A stretch of 6,902 bases of DNA from Rhodoferax sp. (GTDB taxonomy: Bacteria > Pseudomonadota > Gammaproteobacteria > Burkholderiales > Burkholderiaceae_C), in the NCBI GenBank assembly GCA_029946045.1, contig JAQSDS010000065.1, positions 1 to 6,902 on the forward strand, given 5' to 3'. This document shows, piece by piece, positions 1-6,469 of this stretch. The position numbers and the translations under genes are program-made. Each line of letters begins with the position of its first letter. Within the stretch, counting starts at the first letter, position 1. The notes under the pieces were generated by a model. It made no database searches and was not told where the DNA came from. It worked only from the letters and a program-made list of their open reading frames with translations.

Positions 1-779
1 TGCAAGTGGGCAATCTTGTCCTGTTGCTTGGAGAAAGCGTTTTGCTGCAACTCCATTTGCTCGGCGCGCATGTCTTCGAACTTGCTGTAGTTGCCGCCGT
101 AGCGCACCAGCTTGCCAGCGTCGATGTGCAGCGTGACGTTGGTCACGGCGTCCAGAAACTCGCGGTCGTGGCTGATCACGATCATGGTGCCTTCGTAGCG
201 CTTGAGCCAGGCCTCGAGCCAGACCAGCGCGTCCAGGTCCAGGTGGTTGGTGGGTTCGTCCAGCAACAGCAGGTCGCTCGGGCACATCAGCGCGCGCGCC
301 AGTTGCAGGCGCATGCGCCAGCCGCCCGAAAAGCTGTTCACCGGGTTGTCCAGTTCGGTGGTTTTGAAACCCAGGCCCTGAATGAGTGCCTGGGCACGCG
401 CCGGGGCGTCGTGGGCACCGGCATCTTGCAGCGCCATGTAGGCGTGGGCCATGCGGTCGTAGTCGTCGGTGGCCTCGGAAGCCGTGACTTCCTGCTGTGC
501 CGCCAGCAGGGTGGTGTCACCTTCGACCACAAAGTCGGTGGCCGACTGCTCGGTCTCGGGCATGTCCTGTGCGACCTGGCCCATGCGCCACTGGGTCGGG
601 ATGTAGTATTCGCCGCCATCTTCGTGCAGGTTGCCGTTGAAGAGCGCAAACAGCGACGACTTGCCAGCACCATTGCGCCCGACCAGGCCGACCTTTTCGC
701 CAGGGTTGAGGGTGACGGTGGCGCCGTCAAGCAGCACTTTGGCACCGCGGCGAAGAGTAACGTTTTTTAATGTAATCAA
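1..779 (-). CDS. yheS: ABC-F family ATPase, YheS-like, N-terminal half (3' end cut by window edge)
   Basis: ABC-F proteins are soluble tandem ATPases that bind the ribosomal E site and act on translation; they are not transporters. The 259 visible residues hold the complete first nucleotide-binding domain. Walker A is GRNGAGKS (34-41), the signature is SFSGGWRMR (149-157), Walker B is LLLLDEPTNHLD (170-181) and the H-loop is ISHD (202-205). The start of the inter-domain linker follows (about 230-259). The FSGGWRMR signature and the opening MITLKNVTLRRG resemble E. coli YheS more than Uup or EttA, from memory. The second ATPase domain lies off the window. The start is TTG at 779: an in-frame TAA at 789-791 closes the frame upstream, and no ATG or GTG lies between that stop and the conserved N-terminus. 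No Shine-Dalgarno is evident. It follows prmB by 177 bp across a REP-like repeat locus, so it may have its own promoter in the AT-rich stretch at 781-818, although I see no clear hexamers. Family is sure; the YheS subgroup is likely. Confidence 0.93.
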   Translation of the reverse strand, partial: MITLKNVTLRRGAKVLLDGATVTLNPGEKVGLVGRNGAGKSSLFALFNGNLHEDGGEYYIPTQWRMGQVAQDMPETEQSATDFVVEGDTTLLAAQQEVTASEATDDYDRMAHAYMALQDAGAHDAPARAQALIQGLGFKTTELDNPVNSFSGGWRMRLQLARALMCPSDLLLLDEPTNHLDLDALVWLEAWLKRYEGTMIVISHDREFLDAVTNVTLHIDAGKLVRYGGNYSKFEDMRAEQMELQQNAFSKQQDKIAHL

Positions 780-823
780 GGGGTTGCTTTAATTTTTTAA
801 TGTTTTAGATGAATATTTGGAGA

Positions 824-851
824 CCTTCGGTCCGAGGGCGGGCCTCCCGCA
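824..851 (-). repeat. REP-like palindrome, GCCC-stem type, imperfect (copy D)
   Basis: Read on the minus strand, this copy has TGCGGGAG, then GCCC, the invariant GCCCTC centre, GGAC, and CGAAGG. The stem GCCCG/CGGAC around a CCCT loop has one C-A mismatch. It matches the copy at 6387-6414 over CGAGGGCGGGCCTCC (plus-strand reading here, minus-strand reading there). It is inverted relative to the tandem array 21 bp to its right, with the two TGNNGGAG ends facing each other. Confidence 0.75.
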
Positions 852-872
852 AGGGCAAGGCATCTGGCATCC

Positions 873-933
873 TGTGGAAGCGGTGCCTTGTGGGAGCGGC
901 GCCTTGTGGGAGCGGCGCCCTCGCCGCGATTGG
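873..933 (+). repeat. REP-like element with three tandem 16-nt left-half units (copy A)
   Basis: Three contiguous 16-nt units occupy 873-888 (TGTGGAAGCGGTGCCT), 889-904 (TGTGGGAGCGGCGCCT) and 905-920 (TGTGGGAGCGGCGCCC). Only the last continues into the right arm and tail (CGCCGC, then GATTGG, to 933). That last unit forms a 6-bp stem, GCGGCG at 912-917 with CGCCGC at 922-927, around a CCCT loop. Units 2 and 3 differ only at their last base; unit 1 has three differences from unit 3. TGTGGGAGCGG and CCGCGA resemble the published REP of Pseudomonas, recalled without a search. The array lies 23 bp beyond the prmB stop codon and is antisense to the genes. Confidence 0.85.
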
Positions 934-956
934 CCCCATGCAGATGCCCATGGTCT

Positions 957-1892
957 TCATGGCAGCGCCAAAAGCGCTTCCCGGGACACCAGCAGCACTT
1001 GGTCTTCGCCGGCGCTGGTGGCAAGCCAGATCACTTCAAGGCTGGGGAAAGCGGCTTCAAAATGGGCGCGCTCGTTACCGATTTCCAGCACCAGAATGGC
1101 GTTTTCAGTCATGCGGGCAGGCAGCTCACGCAACAGCCGGCGCACAAAGTCCATGCCATCGACGCCACCGGCGATGTTGCCGTCGAGCGCCAATGCGGGT
1201 TCGGCTCTGAATTCAGGCGGCAGCTTGGCCATGCTATCGGCATTGACATAAGGCGGGTTGCACAAAATCAGGTCGTAAGGGCCGCCGTGGTCTGGCAGGC
1301 CGTCGCCCTGGTGCAGGCTGATGCGCTGGTGCAGGCCGTGGCGTTCCACGTTGATGTGGGCCACTTCGAGCGCCCCGGCGCTGATGTCCGAGGCTTGCAC
1401 CATGACATCCGGGTAGGCCAACGCGGCCAGCACGGCCAGGCTGCCGTTGCCGGTGCACAGATCCAGCACCCGGTGGGTGGCCTCATTGAGCCAGTAATCC
1501 AGACTGCCCTCGACCAGCACCTCGGCAATCAGGGAGCGCGGCACGATGGCGCGCTCGTCCACGTAAAACGACACACCCTGCAGCCAGGCCTCATGGGTCA
1601 GGTAGGCAGCAGGTTTACGGGTGGCGATGCGGGTGGCCACCAAGGCGTCGACTTTGGCCTGCTCAATCGGCGTCACCAACCGCACATGGGCTGCTTCATC
1701 GGCGTCCTGCGAGGGCTCAAGCGGCGTATCCAGCGGCAGTTCGAGTTGCCACAACACCAGCCAGGCGGCTTCGTCAAAAGCATTCTGCGTGCCGTGGCCA
1801 AACACGACACCGGCCTTGGTCAGCTGGTGCGCGGCCTGGGTGACGCAGTCAAGCAGGGTGATGGGCGCGCCGTGCAGAGATGTTGACTTCAT
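957..1892 (-). CDS. prmB: 50S ribosomal protein L3 N5-glutamine methyltransferase PrmB
   Basis: PrmB is a cytoplasmic S-adenosylmethionine-dependent enzyme that methylates a glutamine side chain of ribosomal protein L3. The protein has 311 residues, normal for the family. The N-terminal part includes [18 protein letters not shown] (31-48), which resembles the YGHGT.N..DEA segment characteristic of PrmB. VPRS (117-120) is followed by the Rossmann-type methyltransferase domain, with SAM-binding motif DLCTGNGS (144-151) and the glutamine-binding NPPY (212-215). LDLCTGNG rather than the LDLGTGSG-type motif of PrmC, together with the N-terminal segment, separates it from the release-factor methyltransferase. 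The start ATG overlaps the dapE stop as ATGA (1889-1892) and has no evident Shine-Dalgarno, so translation probably depends on ribosomes finishing dapE. The position downstream of dapE is unrelated to lysine synthesis and probably reflects shared transcription only. Confidence 0.95.
   Translation of the reverse strand: MKSTSLHGAPITLLDCVTQAAHQLTKAGVVFGHGTQNAFDEAAWLVLWQLELPLDTPLEPSQDADEAAHVRLVTPIEQAKVDALVATRIATRKPAAYLTHEAWLQGVSFYVDERAIVPRSLIAEVLVEGSLDYWLNEATHRVLDLCTGNGSLAVLAALAYPDVMVQASDISAGALEVAHINVERHGLHQRISLHQGDGLPDHGGPYDLILCNPPYVNADSMAKLPPEFRAEPALALDGNIAGGVDGMDFVRRLLRELPARMTENAILVLEIGNERAHFEAAFPSLEVIWLATSAGEDQVLLVSREALLALP
1889..1892 (-). other. ATGA stop/start overlap of dapE and prmB
   Basis: The plus strand reads TCAT, giving ATGA on the coding strand: the dapE TGA and the prmB ATG share bases. 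With no clear ribosome-binding site in the preceding bases, this points to coupled termination and re-initiation. Confidence 0.9.
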
Positions 1893-3064
1893 GCCAGCAA
1901 CTGCGCATGCAGGTTTTCCAGCGTCCTGCGGTAGATGTTTTTCAGCGGCTCGATGTCGGCCAGGGCAATGTGCTCGTTGATCTTATGGATCGTGCCGTTG
2001 GGTGGGCCGAACTCGATCACCTGCGGGCAGATCTTGGCAATGAAACGGCCATCGCTGGTGCCACCACTGGTAGAGAGTTCGGGGGTGAGCCCGGTTTCGG
2101 CACCAATGGCGGCCACCACGGCGTCCACCAGCGTGCCCGGTGGGGTCAAAAAGGGCATGCCGCTCAGGGTCCAGGCCAGGTCGTAGGCCAGGTCATGGCG
2201 TTCCAGCACCGCTTGCAGGCGGCTTTGCAGGGTTTCGGGTGTGGATTCCGTTGAAAACCGGAAGTTGAAGTCGACCACCACGGTGCCCGGAATCACATTG
2301 CTGGCGCCGGTGCCGCCATGGATGTTGCTGACTTGCCAGCTGGTGGGCGGGAAAAAGGCGTTGCCACGGTCCCAGTCCATGCCGATCAACTCGGCCAGCG
2401 CCGGTGCCAGCAAATGAATGGGGTTGTTGGCCAGCTGCGGATAGGCGATGTGGCCCTGTGTGCCCTTGACGGTGAGCTTGCCGCCCAGCGAACCACGACG
2501 GCCGTTCTTGATCATGTCGCCGGTGCGGGTGACCGAGGTCGGCTCGCCCACAATGCAGTAGTCCAGCACTTCGCCGCGGGCTTGCAGCATCTCGCAGACC
2601 TTGACGGTTCCGTCCAGCGCCGGGCCTTCTTCGTCACTGGTCAGCAGGAAGCCAATGGCCAGTGGCGACGCAGGGTGGGTTGCGACAAACTCCTCGGTGG
2701 CCACCACAAAAGCGGCCAGCGATGTTTTCATGTCGGCCGCGCCACGGCCAAACAGCTTGCCATCGCGTTGCGTTGGTTTGAAGGGGTCGCTGTCCCACAG
2801 CTTGAGCGGACCCGTGGGCACCACGTCAGTGTGGCCGGCGAATACCAGCAGTTTGCTGGTCTGTGACTGACCCGGTACCACGCTGGCAGGCCGTTTGGCC
2901 CACAGGTTGGTCACTTGAAAATCTGCTGGGCCGCTGACCAGGGTTTCCAGCTGGAAACCCACAGCTTGCAGGCGCGCACCCATGAGCTGCTGGCAGTGGG
3001 CGTCGCTTGGGGTCTCGGAGGGGCAAGCGATCAGGTCACAGGCCAGGGCTAGGGTGGAATTCAT
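1889..3064 (-). CDS. dapE: Succinyl-diaminopimelate desuccinylase DapE
   Basis: DapE is a cytoplasmic di-zinc M20-family hydrolase that removes succinate from N-succinyl-LL-2,6-diaminopimelate, giving LL-diaminopimelate for lysine and peptidoglycan. All metal and catalytic residues are visible: H78 and D80 (GHTD), D111 (GAADMK), E145-E146 (SDEEG), E174 (GEPT) and H360 (GTIHKINE). These match the E. coli set (H66, D68, D100, E134/E135, E163, H349) with a constant offset of 11-12. The excess therefore comes from a short insertion before H78, around residues 55-71 ([16 protein letters not shown]). The dimerisation domain falls at about 185-300. Length is 391 residues against about 375 in E. coli. 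The ATG lies 7 bp after the upstream ATPase stop and lacks a Shine-Dalgarno (preceding bases AACCCTAC), suggesting coupling; the downstream end overlaps prmB. The identification is secure. Confidence 0.97.
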   Translation of the reverse strand: MNSTLALACDLIACPSETPSDAHCQQLMGARLQAVGFQLETLVSGPADFQVTNLWAKRPASVVPGQSQTSKLLVFAGHTDVVPTGPLKLWDSDPFKPTQRDGKLFGRGAADMKTSLAAFVVATEEFVATHPASPLAIGFLLTSDEEGPALDGTVKVCEMLQARGEVLDYCIVGEPTSVTRTGDMIKNGRRGSLGGKLTVKGTQGHIAYPQLANNPIHLLAPALAELIGMDWDRGNAFFPPTSWQVSNIHGGTGASNVIPGTVVVDFNFRFSTESTPETLQSRLQAVLERHDLAYDLAWTLSGMPFLTPPGTLVDAVVAAIGAETGLTPELSTSGGTSDGRFIAKICPQVIEFGPPNGTIHKINEHIALADIEPLKNIYRRTLENLHAQLLA

Positions 3065-3071
3065 GTAGGGT

Positions 3072-4250
3072 TCAGTGGTTGAGGTCGAGCGTGATTTCGG
3101 TAAAGGTGGGCTCGTCGTCTTGGTCGTCGACAGGCGCCTGGGCCTTGGTGCGCGAAGTGAAGTCGTTTTGCAGACGCCACATCAGGTTGGTGGGCGAATC
3201 GGCGAAAGCCAGGCCATCTTTGCGGTCGACCACGCCGGTGGTGATCAAGCGGGCAATGTCCTCTTCGAAGGTCTGACTGCCCTCGGCCATGGACTTGCTC
3301 ATGGCTTCCTGGATGCCGGAAAAATCGCCTTTTTCGATCAGCTCGGACACCAGTTTGGTGTTTTGCATGATCTCGACGGTGGCGGTGCGGGTGCCGGCAA
3401 TGTTGGGCAGCAGGCGCTGCGAAATGATGGCTTTCAGGGCCGCTGACAGGTCGCCCAGCATGGTCATGCGCACCTCGGCCGGGTAGAAGCTCAGGATGCG
3501 ATTGAGCGCCTGGTAACTGTTGTTGGCATGCATGGTGGCCAGGCACAAGTGCCCGGTCTGGGCATAGGCAATGGCGGCGGTCATGGTGTCACGGTCGCGC
3601 ACCTCGCCGATCAGGATCACATCGGGGGCCTGGCGCAGGGCGTTTTTAAGGGCGATTTCGGCGCTGCGGGTGTCGGGGCCGACCTCACGCTGGTTGATGA
3701 TGGAGCGCTTGTTCTTGAACAAAAACTCCACCGGGTCTTCAATGGTGAGGATGTGCCCCGACATGTTGACATTGCGGTGGTCGATCATGGCAGCCAGCGT
3801 GGTGCTTTTGCCCGCGCCAGTGGCGCCCACCATCAAAATCAAGCCTCGTTTTTGCAGCATCAGGTCGGCCAGCGAAGGCGGCAGGCCCAGATTGACCAGT
3901 GGCGGGATCTCGTTGTTGATGAGTCGGATCACTACGGCCACAGTACTGCGCTGGACCATCGCGCTGATCCGAAAACGGCCAACACCGGGCAGCGACAGCG
4001 CCATGTTGAGCTCAAGTGTCTTTTTCAGCTCGTCGATGCGCTCGGGCGGCAAGACCTCGGCCAGCAGGGCCAGCGGGGCATCGGGTGGCAGGATCTGGCT
4101 GTTGATCGGAATGCATTCGCCGTTGATGCGGATCGTGGCCGGCGCGTTGGCTGACAGGTAAATGTCAGACGCATGCTTTTCAGGCATCAAACGCAAAATA
4201 CGCGCCATGGTGCCCGTGGACGCGGCGCTTTCGTTGCTGATCATGGCCAT
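3072..4250 (-). CDS. pilU: PilT/PilU-family type IV pilus retraction ATPase, PilU-like
   Basis: PilT and PilU are hexameric cytoplasmic ATPases at the base of type IVa pili that drive retraction and twitching; PilU usually assists PilT. The 392-residue protein has an N-terminal PAS-like domain (about 15-125, with [18 protein letters not shown] at 27-44). The RecA-like ATPase follows: Walker [10 protein letters not shown] (142-150), Asp box [10 protein letters not shown] (167-176), Walker [11 protein letters not shown] (210-219) and His box [12 protein letters not shown] (233-244). The PilT C-terminal AIRNLIRE motif is absent. Instead there is [17 protein letters not shown] (301-317), [10 protein letters not shown] (323-332) and [11 protein letters not shown] (350-360), which fit PilU-type proteins. 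It ends in an acidic tail. Start ATG 4250 is preferred over the in-frame ATG at 4244 because AAGGGG sits 7 nt upstream. No partner pilT is next to it; it lies 18 bp after dapD and 7 bp before dapE. Family certain, PilU rather than another PilT paralogue likely. Confidence 0.9.
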   Translation of the reverse strand: MAMISNESAASTGTMARILRLMPEKHASDIYLSANAPATIRINGECIPINSQILPPDAPLALLAEVLPPERIDELKKTLELNMALSLPGVGRFRISAMVQRSTVAVVIRLINNEIPPLVNLGLPPSLADLMLQKRGLILMVGATGAGKSTTLAAMIDHRNVNMSGHILTIEDPVEFLFKNKRSIINQREVGPDTRSAEIALKNALRQAPDVILIGEVRDRDTMTAAIAYAQTGHLCLATMHANNSYQALNRILSFYPAEVRMTMLGDLSAALKAIISQRLLPNIAGTRTATVEIMQNTKLVSELIEKGDFSGIQEAMSKSMAEGSQTFEEDIARLITTGVVDRKDGLAFADSPTNLMWRLQNDFTSRTKAQAPVDDQDDEPTFTEITLDLNH

Positions 4251-4257
4251 GAGGATG

Positions 4258-4263
4258 CCCCTT
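4258..4263 (-). promoter_or_regulatory. Shine-Dalgarno of the PilU-like gene
   Basis: AAGGGG on the minus strand ends 7 nt before ATG 4250, in the 18-bp gap after dapD. It decides between the two in-frame ATGs at 4250 and 4244, and it is the clearest ribosome-binding site in the operon. Confidence 0.75.
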
Positions 4264-4268
4264 TTGGT

Positions 4269-5093
4269 TTAGTCGCGCAGCAGGTCGTTCAAGCTGGTCT
4301 TGGCACGGGTTTGCGCGTCCACGTGCTTGACGATGATGGCGGCATACAGGCTGTATGTGCCGCCTTCCTTGGGCAGGTTGCCGCTGATAACAACCGAACC
4401 CGCCGGAATGCGGCCGTAGCTCACGGTGTCAGAAGCACGGTCGTAAATGGGCGTGCTCTGGCCGATGTAGACGCCCATGGAAATCACCGAATTTTCCTCG
4501 ACGATGACGCCTTCAACAATCTCGGAGCGGGCACCAATAAAGCAGTTGTCCTCGATGATGGTGGGGTTGGCCTGCATGGGTTCCAGCACGCCACCAATGC
4601 CGACGCCGCCGCTCAGGTGCACGTTCTTGCCAATCTGCGCACACGAGCCCACGGCAGCCCAGGTGTCGACCATGCTGCCTTCATCGACGTAGGCGCCGAT
4701 GTTGACAAACGAAGGCATCAGGATCACGCCCCGGGCCAGGTAGCTGCCGCGGCGCGCCACGGCAGGCGGCACGATGCGCACCCCGGTGGCCTGCAGGCCG
4801 GCGGCGTCCATGTGGGAAAACTTGGTCGGCACCTTGTCATAAAAAGCCAGGTCGCCGGCTTTCATGAGGACGTTGTCGTTGAGCCGAAAGCTCAGCAACA
4901 CGGCTTTTTTGATCCACTGATGGGTGGTCCACTGGCCCACGCCATCGCGCGTGGCGACGCGCAGCGCGCCGGTATTGAGCCCTTGAATCACGTGTTCGAC
5001 CGCATCGGTCAGTTCTTTCGGGGCCGAGGCGGTAGAAATGTTGGCGCGGTCTTCCCAGGCGGCGTTGAGGATGTTTTGCAATTGTTGGGTCAT
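4269..5093 (-). CDS. dapD: 2,3,4,5-tetrahydropyridine-2,6-dicarboxylate N-succinyltransferase DapD
   Basis: DapD transfers succinyl from succinyl-CoA to tetrahydrodipicolinate, the first step of the succinylase branch toward diaminopimelate and lysine. It is a cytoplasmic trimer with a left-handed beta-helix. From ATG 5093 ([16 protein letters not shown]) the protein is 274 residues, the length of E. coli DapD. An N-terminal helical domain (about 1-100) precedes the hexapeptide-repeat region (about 105-240), whose family signature [22 protein letters not shown] falls at 134-155 and [15 protein letters not shown] at 158-172. The frame stays open another 81 codons upstream, but that extension overlaps dapC and does not resemble DapD, so the internal ATG is taken. 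Only 29 bp separate it from the dapC stop, without a strong Shine-Dalgarno, and 18 bp separate it from the PilU-like gene. Both neighbouring biosynthetic genes act on the same pathway. Confidence 0.97.
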   Translation of the reverse strand: MTQQLQNILNAAWEDRANISTASAPKELTDAVEHVIQGLNTGALRVATRDGVGQWTTHQWIKKAVLLSFRLNDNVLMKAGDLAFYDKVPTKFSHMDAAGLQATGVRIVPPAVARRGSYLARGVILMPSFVNIGAYVDEGSMVDTWAAVGSCAQIGKNVHLSGGVGIGGVLEPMQANPTIIEDNCFIGARSEIVEGVIVEENSVISMGVYIGQSTPIYDRASDTVSYGRIPAGSVVISGNLPKEGGTYSLYAAIIVKHVDAQTRAKTSLNDLLRD

Positions 5094-5122
5094 GGCAGAA
5101 GATGTAATGGATGAAACAGGGA

Positions 5123-6343
5123 TTAGGAATGGTGGGTGCGGACAAACTGGGCAATGCGTTGTGCCGCTTCCAGGCACTCGGCGGTATCGGCCACCAGCGC
5201 CATGCGAATGCGCCCGGCACCCGGGTTGTGGCCTTGCGCCTCGCGCGCCAAAAATGAACCGGGTAACACCGTCACATTGTAAAGAGCGAACAATTCGCGG
5301 GCGAACGTGGTGTCGTCGCCCGGCACCTTGGCCCACAGGTAAAAGCCGGCGTCGGGTAGAGCCACGTCGAGCACTTCGGCCAGCACCGGGGTCACCTGGG
5401 CAAACTTGGTCTTGTAAAGTGCCCTGTTTTCAACAACATGGGCTTCATCGCGCCAGGCAGCCAGGCTGGCGGCCTGCACCACCGGGCTCATGGCGCAACC
5501 GTGGTAGGTACGGTACAGCAGAAATTGCGCCATGATGGCCGCGTCGCCCGCGACAAAACCGCTGCGCATGCCGGGCAGGTTGCTGCGTTTGGACAGGCTG
5601 GTCAAAGAAATCAGGTTCTTGAAGTCGGTGCGACCTAATTTGACTGCCGCTTCCATGCCGCCCAGGGGCGGTTCGTCGCGGAAATAGATCTCGCTGTAAC
5701 ACTCGTCCGAGGCAATGACAAAACCAAAGCGGTCGCTCAAGTCAAACAGCTTTTGCCATTCAATGAGCGGCATCACCGCGCCGGTTGGGTTGCCGGGCGA
5801 GCACACAAAGAGTTGCTGGGTGCGCGCCCACACCGATTCCGGCACGCTGTCCCAGTCAGGCGCGAAGTTGCGCGCCGGGTCGCTGGCCACGTAATAGGGT
5901 TCGGCACCGGCCAGCAGCGCGGCACCTTCATAGATTTGGTAGAACGGGTTGGGGCACACCACCAGCGGTTTTTGTCCCGAGACGCTGGCCACGCCCGGGT
6001 TGATGACGGTTTGGGTAAGCGAAAACAGCGCCTCGCGCGAGCCGGCGACCGGCAGCATTTGGGTGAGCGGGTTGACGTTCAGGCCGTAACGGGTGTGCAG
6101 CCACTGGGCAAAAGCGGCGCGCAGCGCAGGATCGCCTGCCGTGGCCGGGTAGCTGGCCAGCCCGCTGGGCGTGCGCTGGATGGCATCCACCATGGCCTGC
6201 TGAATGAATGCGGGCGTGGCGTGTTTGGGCTCGCCCAGGCCGAGACTGATGGGCGCATAGGCTGGATTGGGCGTCAGGCCTGAAAAAAGCTGGCGCAGCC
6301 GCTCAAAAGGGTAGGGCTGCAAAAGGGAAAGCAATGGATTCAT
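5123..6343 (-). CDS. dapC: Succinyldiaminopimelate transaminase DapC
   Basis: DapC is a PLP-dependent fold-type I aminotransferase that converts N-succinyl-2-amino-6-oxopimelate and glutamate to N-succinyl-LL-diaminopimelate, the step between DapD and DapE. The 406-residue protein shows the full active site: Y135 in [10 protein letters not shown]185 in SPGNPTG (182-188), D213 and Y216 in ASDECY, the PLP-binding K252 in [12 protein letters not shown] (249-260), and the carboxylate-binding R380 in GRIRMAL. The opening [20 protein letters not shown] looks like a betaproteobacterial DapC N-terminus, from memory, and supports ATG 6343. E. coli uses ArgD or SerC for this step, so a dedicated dapC beside dapD suits a betaproteobacterium. 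No strong Shine-Dalgarno is seen, and a GATAAT lies only 8 bp upstream of the ATG. It is probably the first gene of the operon. A generic class I/II aminotransferase is the alternative name, but the context makes DapC strongly preferred. Confidence 0.95.
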   Translation of the reverse strand: MNPLLSLLQPYPFERLRQLFSGLTPNPAYAPISLGLGEPKHATPAFIQQAMVDAIQRTPSGLASYPATAGDPALRAAFAQWLHTRYGLNVNPLTQMLPVAGSREALFSLTQTVINPGVASVSGQKPLVVCPNPFYQIYEGAALLAGAEPYYVASDPARNFAPDWDSVPESVWARTQQLFVCSPGNPTGAVMPLIEWQKLFDLSDRFGFVIASDECYSEIYFRDEPPLGGMEAAVKLGRTDFKNLISLTSLSKRSNLPGMRSGFVAGDAAIMAQFLLYRTYHGCAMSPVVQAASLAAWRDEAHVVENRALYKTKFAQVTPVLAEVLDVALPDAGFYLWAKVPGDDTTFARELFALYNVTVLPGSFLAREAQGHNPGAGRIRMALVADTAECLEAAQRIAQFVRTHHS

Positions 6344-6351
6344 GGGCCGCG

Positions 6352-6357
6352 ATTATC
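6352..6357 (-). promoter_or_regulatory. Possible -10 hexamer of a dapC promoter
   Basis: GATAAT on the minus strand matches five of six bases of the sigma-70 -10 consensus. A possible -35, ATGACA, lies upstream (about 6379-6384) but with a 21-bp spacer, longer than the usual 16-18. If used, transcription would begin within a few bases of the dapC ATG. This is weak evidence and may be chance. Confidence 0.25.
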
Positions 6358-6386
6358 CCTTGTCTGGCGGCCTCGATCTGTCATTT

Positions 6387-6414
6387 TGTAGGAGGCCCGC
6401 CCTCGGGTCGATGG
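6387..6414 (+). repeat. REP-like palindrome, GCCC-stem type (copy C)
   Basis: The copy reads TGTAGGAG, then GCCC, GCCCTC, GGGT, and CGATGG. The stem GCCCG/CGGGT (four Watson-Crick pairs plus a G-T) encloses a CCCT loop. Flanks and centre match the GCGGCG-stem copies at 905-933 and 6424-6452, while the stem differs. It faces the adjacent minus-strand copy with its CGAT end, 9 bp apart. Confidence 0.75.
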
Positions 6415-6423
6415 CTGTTGAAG

Positions 6424-6468
6424 GCAATCGCGGCGAGGGCGCCGCTCCCACAGGGCGCCGCTCGCACA
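6424..6468 (-). repeat. REP-like element with two tandem 16-nt left-half units (copy B)
   Basis: On the minus strand, TGTGCGAGCGGCGCCC (6468-6453) is followed directly by TGTGGGAGCGGCGCCC (6452-6437) and then the right arm and tail TCGCCGCGATTGC (6436-6424). The full palindrome has the same 6-bp GCGGCG/CGCCGC stem and 4-nt loop as the array at 873-933, and it is in inverted orientation to it. The first unit starts one base after the murI stop codon, so it lies in the 3' untranslated part of the murI transcript. Confidence 0.85.
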
Positions 6469-6469
6469 A

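Larger units (their letters stand above)
780..956. other. prmB-yheS intergenic region carrying REP-like palindromes
   Basis: This is 177 bp without a coding sequence. Bases 781-818 are AT-rich, in contrast to the GC-rich surroundings, and could hold a promoter for the ABC-F gene, but I cannot assign convincing -35/-10 hexamers. Bases 824-933 hold one minus-oriented REP-like palindrome and a plus-oriented tandem array ending in a full palindrome. The stretch between the array and the prmB stop (934-956) shows nothing recognisable. There is no U-tract after the hairpins in the direction of transcription, so a standard intrinsic terminator is not supported. Confidence 0.8.
6344..6469. other. murI-dapC intergenic region with inverted REP-like pair
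   Basis: This 126-bp gap separates murI from dapC. About two thirds of it (6387-6468) is taken by two REP-like elements in opposite orientation. The remaining 43 bp next to dapC (6344-6386) are where a dapC promoter would have to lie unless transcription reads through from murI. No U-tract follows the hairpins, so a classical intrinsic terminator is not supported. Confidence 0.8.

Noticed and set aside
6..770. Plus-strand open frame of 254 codons at the left edge
   Set aside because: It is opposite an ABC-F ATPase with complete Walker A, signature and Walker B motifs; the plus-strand product has no recognisable features.
873..920. Three regularly spaced repeats as a mini CRISPR array
   Set aside because: The 16-nt units are directly contiguous with no spacers, and no cas gene is in the window. 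They are tandem copies of half a REP-like palindrome.
888..1886. Long plus-strand open frame of 332 codons opposite prmB, beginning inside the REP-like array
   Set aside because: It is a shadow of prmB in GC-rich DNA: its translation is low-complexity His/Gln/Val-rich with no recognisable family, while the minus strand encodes a complete PrmB with all motifs.
4173..5114. Plus-strand open frame of 313 codons opposite dapD
   Set aside because: It is antisense to an intact, highly conserved DapD and has no domain; the open frame follows from codon bias on the other strand. The plus-strand frame at 3528-4154 is rejected on the same grounds against the PilU-like gene.
5094..5336. 81-codon upstream extension of dapD
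   Set aside because: The frame is open, but the extension overlaps the dapC coding region, does not look like DapD, and would make the protein far longer than the family's 274 residues.
6387..6468. Intrinsic terminators at the two repeat loci
   Set aside because: The hairpins are GC-rich but are not followed by a run of U in the direction of transcription at either locus (824-933 or 6387-6468). A Rho-dependent or RNA-stabilising role stays possible but is not shown.
6344..6469. Lysine riboswitch or attenuator upstream of the dap operon
   Set aside because: The gap is only 126 bp, mostly REP-like repeat, far too small for a lysine aptamer, and shows no leader peptide rich in lysine codons.
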